Below are positions 1 through 5,324 of a stretch of DNA of 5,690 bases, one piece after another. The DNA is taken from the NCBI GenBank assembly GCA_003567615.1, contig PWZC01000399.1, positions 1 to 5,690 of the forward strand, written 5' to 3'. Origin of the DNA: Gemmatimonadota bacterium. GTDB taxonomy: Bacteria; Gemmatimonadota; Gemmatimonadetes; Longimicrobiales; Gaopeijiaceae. Position 1 is the first letter of the stretch, and each line of letters starts with the position of its first letter. The position numbers and the translations under genes were made by a program. The notes beneath the pieces were generated by a model, which saw nothing but the letters and a program-made list of their open reading frames with translations, was not told the origin of the DNA and did not search any database.

Positions 1-729
1 CGGAGCACCATCGGCGGCGCCGTCGTGCTCGGTGGGGGAGGCAACGGTCAGGAGGTCCGACTGGAAGCAGGCCTCCGCCGCGATCGGGAGTGGACCGGCG
101 GCCCGGAGAGAGCGCCCCTGGATCGCGGACGACGGTTTCGTCCGGTGCGGTCCATCGAGCCAGGGACCTTCGCCGATGTGGGAGCCAGGGTGAGCCGACC
201 CCTACGCACCCCGGCAGGCGGGATCGGTGACGGGCAGCTATTCCTTCGCACTGCATGGGGGCTGGACGGCGAGGGTCAGGGGGTGGCCGGGACGGCGCAT
301 GTGCGATCCACCTGGCACTCCACCGCTCGGGACCGGGAGCTGACCGCCGGTCTGCTGGGTTGGGCCTGGTTCGGCGATCCCCTCCCGCAGGAGCACCGGC
401 TTCTGGGGGGAAGGGGCACCGTACCGGGCTACCCCTTCCGGGCATGGGCCGGACAGCGTGGGGGCCTGGTGCGCATCGAAGCGGCCACCGACGCCGGGAC
501 ACCCTTCTTGCGGGTCCGGGCGGGGCTGCACGCCGCCGTCGCAGGGGGCCTCGATGATGCCGTGGCCGACGCCTGGAGGGTGACGGACACCGGTGGGATC
601 CGACCGGCCGCCACCCTGGGAGTGGGGGTGGGGTGGGACCTCCTCCGCATCGACGGAGCCAGGGGGCTTCGAGGTGGTGAGTGGCAGCTCCTCTTCTCGG
701 TGGATCCGCGCTGGTGGGACCGCCTGTAG
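1..729 (+). CDS. C-terminal part of a probable outer-membrane beta-barrel protein (5' end outside window)
   Basis: The reading frame is open from base 1 to the TAG at 727-729, giving 242 residues. The GTG at 25 is internal because the frame continues upstream without a stop, so the true start lies outside the window. The protein has no hydrophobic helices. It shows alternating polar/apolar stretches separated by Gly/Asp/Pro-rich turns, for example QEVRLEAGLRR, GQLFLRTAWGL and LVRIEAATDAG, with many Trp and Arg residues, as in transmembrane beta-strands. Around residues 127-142 the run LLGGRGTVPGYPFRAW resembles the Gly-Gly...(R)GY...R element of Omp85/BamA-TamA and two-partner-secretion barrels. 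The last strand, GEWQLLFSVDPRWW, would close the barrel, although the final residue is Leu and not the usual Phe. Role by inference: outer-membrane assembly or transport porin. The gene converges on the MFS gene with 39 bp between the stops. An unrelated beta-rich surface protein remains possible. Confidence 0.6.
   Translation, partial: RSTIGGAVVLGGGGNGQEVRLEAGLRRDREWTGGPERAPLDRGRRFRPVRSIEPGTFADVGARVSRPLRTPAGGIGDGQLFLRTAWGLDGEGQGVAGTAHVRSTWHSTARDRELTAGLLGWAWFGDPLPQEHRLLGGRGTVPGYPFRAWAGQRGGLVRIEAATDAGTPFLRVRAGLHAAVAGGLDDAVADAWRVTDTGGIRPAATLGVGVGWDLLRIDGARGLRGGEWQLLFSVDPRWWDRL
618..637 (+). other. G-quadruplex-forming motif on the sense strand of the barrel gene
   Basis: Four G-tracts of 3, 5, 4 and 3 bases (618-620, 624-628, 630-633, 635-637) are separated by loops of 3, 1 and 1 nt, which fits the canonical G3+N1-7 rule with short loops. 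The motif is on the coding strand and so would be present in the mRNA, about 90 nt before the stop codon. It encodes a Gly/Val-alternating beta-strand (LGVGVGW), so the protein sequence alone could explain it. Confidence 0.5.
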
Positions 730-732
730 GGA

Positions 733-749
733 GGCCGACGCCCCCGGCC
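733..749. terminator. Weak hairpin in the convergent junction; doubtful bidirectional terminator
   Basis: GGCCG at 733-737 pairs with CGGCC at 745-749 around a 7-nt loop. It is the best stem seen in the 39-bp gap between the two convergent stop codons (730-768). The stem has only 5 bp and no T-tract follows it on either strand, so it does not meet the usual definition of an intrinsic terminator. Its position is the main argument for it. Confidence 0.2.
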
Positions 750-768
750 ACGGGCGCGGATCCCCCCG

Positions 769-2076
769 TCACGGCCCGCTTTCCACTCCCTTCTCCAGCT
801 TCGCCCGGTCTCCTGCTCCCCCTTCCCCACCCTCCCCTCCCTGCGCCCGAAGGGCACGGAGACGCAGCATGGCCAGAATCCCCAGGAAGGGTCCGGGGGC
901 CAGGAGCATCCAGGTCCACCCCCACCCCAGGGCCTCCTGCCCCCAGTGCACCAGCCAGATGCTCACCGCCGTGGCGGTGAACCCCGCCGCCGTCTGCAGC
1001 GTCAGGGCCGTTCCCACGGCGTGAGACGGCGCCACCTCGGTGACCAGCGCCGAGAACTGCGCCGAATCGGCCACCACCGAAACCCCCCAGATGAGCGCCA
1101 CTCCAATGACCAGGGGAGGTGGAGCCTCCAGGAGCCATCCGGCCACCAGAGCGCACGACCCGCTCACCGCCATGGCCCACGAAGCCACCCGCTCCCGCCC
1201 CCACCGATCGGCGGCCACGCCCGCCCCCACGGCCCCCAGACCGCCCACCGCAATGGCCCAGAAGGCCAGGAGGGCCGAGGCGGTGCCGGCGGCGGCAGGG
1301 ACGGTCCCCTGCCCCACCAGGTAGTCCAGGAAGTACAGCCCGATGGCCGCCCAGACCGCGTAGAGCTCCCACATGTGCCCCACGTAGCCCCAGGTGGCCA
1401 GGCGGGTGGGTCGGTGTCGGATCACCTGCCCCACCAGATCCCACCGGAAGGGCCGCCGGACAAATGGAAACGGCCCATCGCGGTAGAAGGCCGCCACCAT
1501 CGCCGCCCCAAGCACCGCGCCCAGCGAGGCGCCCATGACGACGCCGAGCCCCCCTTCCCCTCCCCCGGCTCGAAGGAGGAATGGCGCCGCCTTCCCCACG
1601 GTGAGGGCACCCACCACCATGCCGATGGCCATCCCCCGTCGAGCCCGGAACCAGGGGGCCGCCATCTTCATGGCCGGTGGGTAGACCCCTGCCAGGAAGA
1701 AGCCTGTGAGGAAGCGGAGGATCAGGAGGGGAAGGTACGACTCGGGAAGGAGGAGGAGGGCGTTGGTCAGCGCCGCTCCCAGCGCCGACACGGCGAAGTA
1801 GCTCCGGGCCGGAACGATATCGGCGAGGTTCAGGAAGGCGGCTACCAGGGTGCCGGCCACGAAGCCCACCTGCACCGCACCGGTCAGCCACCCCGCCGCC
1901 CCCGACGACAGGGCCAGACGCTCCCGGAAGACGTGGGACCCCGCCGCGGAGCTGAACCAGGGGGACATGGCCAGGAGGACGGCCATCGAGAGAAGGACCA
2001 GGGTGCCCCAGGCCAGGGCCGTCCCCTCCTGCCCCGTCCCCTCCGAGGGGTCCCGGGGGAGGCTCCCATCCAACAC
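769..2076 (-). CDS. MFS transporter, 12 transmembrane helices, substrate unknown
   Basis: A 435-residue inner-membrane protein with about 12 hydrophobic helices (roughly 22-42, 59-83, 91-109, 113-133, 147-168, 177-197, then 226-250, 263-287, 298-315, 321-345, 354-377, 383-405). The two six-helix halves are joined by a basic cytoplasmic loop (198-225), the standard MFS fold. The helix 8-9 loop has the MFS signature GVAADRWGRERV (286-297); the helix 2-3 copy is degenerate (LADIVPARS). The helix 4-5 region RFLTGFFLAGVYPPAMKMA and the DSAQFSALVTE / VGTALTLQTAAGF stretch near 337-366 match a recurrent uncharacterised bacterial MFS group. Substrate and direction cannot be told from sequence. The start is a GTG directly after the ybbP stop (TAG|GTG), with a GGGAGGG Shine-Dalgarno. 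The gene therefore appears to be the last of the ybbA-ybbP operon. The C-terminal 25 residues are a Gly/Glu/Lys-rich hydrophilic tail encoded by a G-quadruplex-type tract. Confidence 0.93.
   Translation of the reverse strand: MLDGSLPRDPSEGTGQEGTALAWGTLVLLSMAVLLAMSPWFSSAAGSHVFRERLALSSGAAGWLTGAVQVGFVAGTLVAAFLNLADIVPARSYFAVSALGAALTNALLLLPESYLPLLILRFLTGFFLAGVYPPAMKMAAPWFRARRGMAIGMVVGALTVGKAAPFLLRAGGGEGGLGVVMGASLGAVLGAAMVAAFYRDGPFPFVRRPFRWDLVGQVIRHRPTRLATWGYVGHMWELYAVWAAIGLYFLDYLVGQGTVPAAAGTASALLAFWAIAVGGLGAVGAGVAADRWGRERVASWAMAVSGSCALVAGWLLEAPPPLVIGVALIWGVSVVADSAQFSALVTEVAPSHAVGTALTLQTAAGFTATAVSIWLVHWGQEALGWGWTWMLLAPGPFLGILAMLRLRALRAQGGEGGEGGAGDRAKLEKGVESGP
818..841 (-). other. Strong five-tract G-quadruplex motif near the 3' end of the MFS gene
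   Basis: Read on the minus (coding) strand from 841 to 818 there are five G-tracts of 3, 4, 3, 4 and 5 bases, separated by single-nt loops A, A, T and a two-nt loop AA. This is an almost ideal parallel G-quadruplex sequence. It lies about 46 nt upstream of the MFS stop codon and encodes the low-complexity GGEGGEGG tail. The short loops and the spare fifth tract make it stronger than the other G-rich tracts in the window. A role in slowing or ending transcription, or in mRNA stability, is inference. Confidence 0.6.
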
Positions 2077-4632
2077 CTATTCGCCCTCCCGGAGGAGTTC
2101 CAGGGGCGACACCCGGACCGAATCGCCCACCACGACTCGTCCCACCACCGCGGCCACCACCGGAACGGCGACCCCGAGGATCAGGAGGGTGACCCACGGC
2201 ACGGTGCGCAGGCCGTCGAAGCTCCAGTGGAGCAGGGCGGCTCCAGCCCCCACCGCCAGTGCGATCCCGACCCCGGCGGCGATGCCGCCGAGCACCACGA
2301 ACTCCACCAGACTCCGGCGGCGGAGAAGGGCCGCGGACGAGCCCAGGATCCGGAGGAGGGCCGCCTCCCTTCTTCGTTCGTACCGCGTGGCCAGAAGCGA
2401 AGCCACCAGGACGGTGCCGCCCACCACCAGCAGGACCGCCGAGAGCGCCTGCAGCACGGTGGCGACGCGCGAGGTCAGGTTCTCCAGGGTATCCAGGATG
2501 GTGGAGAGGTCCAGGAAGGTGACGTTGGGGAACTCCACGGCCACCCGGGTCTGAAGCCGTGCCCGAGCCTCGGCGTCGCCCAGGGGCGCCAGGACCATCC
2601 AGGTCGCCGGAGCCCCGTCCAGCGAACCGGGCTCGAAGACCACGAAGAAGTTGGGACGGAACGACCCCCAGTCCACCTCGCGCAGGCTCGTCACAACCGA
2701 AGGAACCGGGATCCCCTGCACGTCCCACACCACCCGGGTCCCCACCTCCAATCCCAACTGATCCGCCAGATCCACCTCCACCGAGATCCGGGCGTCCCCG
2801 GCGCTGGCCTCCCCGGGAGCGGCACCGTTCCACCAGCTTCCGGCCACGACCTCTTCGCTTATCGGATCCAGGTCGGACCGTACCGTGTTGCGGTAGAGGC
2901 GCCGGAAGGCCCAGCGCTCTCCCTGGGGAAGTCGCTCCACGAGCTCCGCCACCGGGACACCGTCGATCTCCCGGAGGGTGGCGGGAATGAGGGGCACGGG
3001 CTCGGGATCCAGGCCCTCGTCCCGCAGAAGCGCCTCCACCCCCTCCACCTGGTCGGACTGGATGTCGAAGAGGAGGGCCGAGTCGCCGCCCACCCCTCGC
3101 TCCAGGGTCAGCCCCGCCCGGAGGTTGGCCTCCACCATGGCCACGGCGGCCAGGAGGAAGGTGCCGAAGCCCAACGCCACCAGGACCGAACGGGTCTGGT
3201 TGCCCGGACGGTTCAGGGCCCGGGCCGCGTGGCGGAGGGCGAAGGGGGCGGTCGGTGGCACCAGGCGAGGGAGAAACCGCACCGTGAGCGCCGACGCGCC
3301 GGCCAGGGCACCGAGGGTCAGGGCCAGAGCCAGCGTCACGGCGGCCCCGGCCCCGACGCTCCGAAGCTGGATGGCCGCCAGGGCGAAGAGGGAGAAGGCG
3401 AGCAGAACGCCCAGGGCGCCTCGACGGGCCCACTCCCCTGCCGTGGCGCCCTCCCCCACCACCGTGGGGCGCAGCGCCGCCATGGGCGGAATGGACCGGA
3501 CCCGGATCAGCGGGATGAGGGCGAAGAGGAAGGTCACCCAGATCCCGGTCAGCATCCCGGCCCCCATGGCTCCGGGCCGAGGGGCCTGCGCCAGCGAGAA
3601 GGGAACGTCGACGCCGGGGAGACGGGGGAGAAGGTGCTGGAGGGCCACGCCGGCCACGACACCCAGGGCCGACCCGGCCACCCCCATGAGAAGGGCGAGG
3701 AGGACGTAGGCCCCGAAGACCGATTGGCGATCGGCGCCCAGGCAGCGCAGCACGGCCACCGAGGGGATGCGGTCCTTCAGGAAGGCGTGGATGGCGCTCC
3801 CAACTCCGACGCCGCCCAGGAGCAGCCCCGCCAGCCCCACCAGCCCGAGAAAGCCCGCCAGATAGCCGAAGGCGTTGGCGAGCCCCTCCGCCTGCTCCTG
3901 AGCGGTCTGCACCCTGATCCGCCCATCTGCGGGGAGCGCCTCCCGGAGCTCGGCAGCCAGGGCATCGGTGGTGGTACCCGTGGCGGTCCGCACCAGAGCG
4001 CGATGACGGGCCACGCTTCCTGGACCGGCCAGCCCGGACGCCTCCATCCGGTCCATGGAAAGGTAGAGAGGCGACCCCACCACGGTCCGGGCGCCGGGGT
4101 CGACGGGAAGCCCTCCCACAACGCCCACGATGGGCTGACGGAACCCACCCAGGGAGAGGGTGTCGCCCACCTCGAGGCCGAACTGACGAAGCAGGGAGGG
4201 ATCCCCCACCGCCACGCCCTCGCCGCGGAGGACCCGGTCCCAGGCGTCCGCGGGCTCCGCCTCGGGCGTTCCCCGAAGGGGAAAGCCCGGGCCGACGCCC
4301 TCGAGCTGCACCAGGCGGGAGAGATCGGTGCCCGGGACGGTGGCCACGCTGGCCACACTCACCACGCGAGCGGTGGCGTGCCCCCGGAGTTCCAGGGAGT
4401 CCAGGAGGGCCGGAACCTCGACGGGGAACGGGACGTTGGCCTCCAGGCGGATGTCCCCGCCCAGGAGCTGGCCCGCCTCGGCCCGTGCGCCCTCCTCCAC
4501 ATCGACCTGGAGCGACCGGAGACCCACGAGGACGGCCACGCCCAGGGCTACAGCCAGGGTGAAGAAGCCCACGCGGCGGATCCCGCTGCGGCTCTCCCGG
4601 AAGGCGTGACGGACCATGAAGCCCGGATTCAC
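2077..4632 (-). CDS. ybbP: YbbP-type ABC transporter permease (FtsX-like domains, COG3127 type)
   Basis: An 851-residue inner-membrane permease, close to the size of E. coli YbbP (about 800). It should pair with the YbbA ATPase in a MacB/LolCDE-superfamily (type VII) ABC complex, which couples ATP hydrolysis to movements of periplasmic domains and is associated with lipid or hydrophobic-molecule handling together with TesA. Ten helices are visible: 22-40, 257-281, 304-334, 355-377, 405-421, 427-450, 481-501, 722-748, 773-803 and 811-834. Two large periplasmic domains span about 41-256 and 502-721. Cytoplasmic coupling segments VAVLRCLGA (292-300) and EAALLRILGSS (756-766) are the FtsX-type contacts to the ATPase. 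The segment REVDWGSFRPNFFVVFEPG (651-669), followed by LDGAPATW, is a hallmark of the YbbP family. The GTG start overlaps the ybbA stop (GTGA, 4 bp) and has a GGAGGG Shine-Dalgarno; ATG at codon 6 is a weaker alternative. The frame is intact. Confidence 0.95.
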   Translation of the reverse strand: MNPGFMVRHAFRESRSGIRRVGFFTLAVALGVAVLVGLRSLQVDVEEGARAEAGQLLGGDIRLEANVPFPVEVPALLDSLELRGHATARVVSVASVATVPGTDLSRLVQLEGVGPGFPLRGTPEAEPADAWDRVLRGEGVAVGDPSLLRQFGLEVGDTLSLGGFRQPIVGVVGGLPVDPGARTVVGSPLYLSMDRMEASGLAGPGSVARHRALVRTATGTTTDALAAELREALPADGRIRVQTAQEQAEGLANAFGYLAGFLGLVGLAGLLLGGVGVGSAIHAFLKDRIPSVAVLRCLGADRQSVFGAYVLLALLMGVAGSALGVVAGVALQHLLPRLPGVDVPFSLAQAPRPGAMGAGMLTGIWVTFLFALIPLIRVRSIPPMAALRPTVVGEGATAGEWARRGALGVLLAFSLFALAAIQLRSVGAGAAVTLALALTLGALAGASALTVRFLPRLVPPTAPFALRHAARALNRPGNQTRSVLVALGFGTFLLAAVAMVEANLRAGLTLERGVGGDSALLFDIQSDQVEGVEALLRDEGLDPEPVPLIPATLREIDGVPVAELVERLPQGERWAFRRLYRNTVRSDLDPISEEVVAGSWWNGAAPGEASAGDARISVEVDLADQLGLEVGTRVVWDVQGIPVPSVVTSLREVDWGSFRPNFFVVFEPGSLDGAPATWMVLAPLGDAEARARLQTRVAVEFPNVTFLDLSTILDTLENLTSRVATVLQALSAVLLVVGGTVLVASLLATRYERRREAALLRILGSSAALLRRRSLVEFVVLGGIAAGVGIALAVGAGAALLHWSFDGLRTVPWVTLLILGVAVPVVAAVVGRVVVGDSVRVSPLELLREGE
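2084..2090 (-). promoter_or_regulatory. Ribosome-binding site of the MFS gene, inside the ybbP 3' end
   Basis: GGGAGGG on the minus strand lies 7 nt before the GTG at 2076-2074. It is built from the last ybbP codons (Arg-Glu-Gly), and the ybbP TAG stop sits between it and the start. A ribosome ending on ybbP would be placed directly on the next start, so translational coupling is expected. This site supports GTG 2076 as the start. Confidence 0.7.
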
Positions 4633-5324
4633 GACGCCACACCCTCCGGTTCCAACTCGCCGGCCCTGAAGCGGAAGACCCGGTCGCTTCGGGCCGCCAG
4701 CGTCAGATCGTGCGTCACGGTGACCAGGGTGGTTCCCTCGGCTCGGTTCAGCTCCTCGAGCCCATCCACCACCCGCGCCCCACTTTCGGCGTCCAGGTTG
4801 CCGGTGGGCTCGTCGGCGAAGAGGATGCGGGGGCGGGCCACGAAGGCCCGGGCCACGGCCACCCGCTGCTGCTCACCGCCGGAGAGCTGCGAGGGGAGGT
4901 GGTGGAGGCGGTGGGCCACACCGACCCGGTCCAGGAGCGCCTCGGCGCGGTCCCGGATCTCGTGGCGTGATGGCCGTTCCCTGCGGGGAAGTAGCTCCAG
5001 GGGGAGCTGCACATTCTCCACAGCGGTGAGAGCGGGGAGCAACTGGAAGGTCTGGAAGACGAATCCCACATTGCGAGCCCGAAACCCGGCACGCTCCTCC
5101 TCGGTAAGACCTGTGACGTCGGTCTCACCCAGGAGTACTCGTCCGGAAGTGGGCGGCTCCAGTCCCGCCATGATCCCCAGAAGGGTGGTCTTGCCGCTGC
5201 CCGAGGGGCCGGTGATGGCTGCGGTGGTCCCCGACGGAATCTCCAGGGTCACGCCCCGGAGCACCTCCACCTTCCCTCCACCACCTGTGAAGGTCTTACG
5301 GATGTCATCCAGAAAAATGCGCAC
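4629..5324 (-). CDS. ybbA: YbbA-type ABC transporter ATP-binding protein
   Basis: A 231-residue cytoplasmic ABC ATPase that powers the YbbP permease; E. coli YbbA is nearly the same length. All nucleotide-binding motifs are intact: Walker A GPSGSGKT (39-46), Q-loop Gln91 in VFQTFQLLP, signature LSGGEQQ (147-153), Walker B ILFADE with catalytic Glu172, D-loop NLD (176-178) and switch His205 in VTHD. The sequence GFVFQTFQLLPALTAVENV and the LSGGEQQRVAVARAF block place it in the MacB/LolD/FtsE-like family. The start chosen is GTG 5324, giving MRIFLDDIRKTF, preceded by AGGAG at 10 nt. The frame remains open to a start at 5501, but those 59 extra residues are Pro/Ala/Ser-rich and antisense to the tesA signal peptide and linker, and the family has no such extension. 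A later start would remove the first beta-strand. The gene is first in the ybbA-ybbP-MFS operon and overlaps the tesA start head to head. Confidence 0.95.
   Translation of the reverse strand: MRIFLDDIRKTFTGGGGKVEVLRGVTLEIPSGTTAAITGPSGSGKTTLLGIMAGLEPPTSGRVLLGETDVTGLTEEERAGFRARNVGFVFQTFQLLPALTAVENVQLPLELLPRRERPSRHEIRDRAEALLDRVGVAHRLHHLPSQLSGGEQQRVAVARAFVARPRILFADEPTGNLDAESGARVVDGLEELNRAEGTTLVTVTHDLTLAARSDRVFRFRAGELEPEGVAS
4642..4647 (-). promoter_or_regulatory. Ribosome-binding site of ybbP, inside the ybbA 3' end
   Basis: GGAGGG on the minus strand lies 9 nt upstream of the GTG at 4632-4630. It is embedded in the last codons of ybbA (Glu-Gly-Val). Together with the 4-bp stop/start overlap it favours the GTG start over the ATG five codons later and suggests coupled translation of ATPase and permease. 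Confidence 0.7.
5289..5293 (+). promoter_or_regulatory. Probable ribosome-binding site of tesA, inside ybbA
   Basis: GAAGG lies 8 nt upstream of ATG 5302. No comparable site is found at a normal distance from the second in-frame ATG at 5317, which is preceded only by an A-rich run. This favours 5302 as the start but the match is only moderate. The site lies within ybbA codons on the other strand. Confidence 0.45.

Noticed and set aside
25..27. GTG at 25 as the true start of the left gene
   Set aside because: The frame is open to base 1 and the residues before it continue a beta-strand-like pattern; the protein reads as the end of a barrel, so the gene begins upstream.
1220..1246. Another four-tract G-quadruplex motif on the minus strand in the MFS gene
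   Set aside because: Loops of 1, 4 and 6 nt meet the minimal rule only loosely, and the tract encodes ordinary conserved Gly-rich transmembrane sequence; treated as GC-rich background.
1549..1566. G-rich minus-strand tract encoding a Gly/Glu loop in the MFS protein
   Set aside because: Only three usable G-tracts, so it is not a canonical quadruplex motif.
1850..3709. Long plus-strand open frames (1850-2554, 2559-2990, 2978-3709) opposite the MFS and ybbP genes
   Set aside because: They are Arg/Pro/Ser-rich with no domains and arise because stops are rare in GC-rich antisense frames; the minus-strand proteins have clear family motifs.
2077..4632. Recurrent CCAGGA/CCAGGAGG words on the plus strand as a possible dispersed repeat
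   Set aside because: They follow codon bias for Leu and Val (CTC, CTG, GTC) in the minus-strand genes, with no fixed spacing or extended identity.
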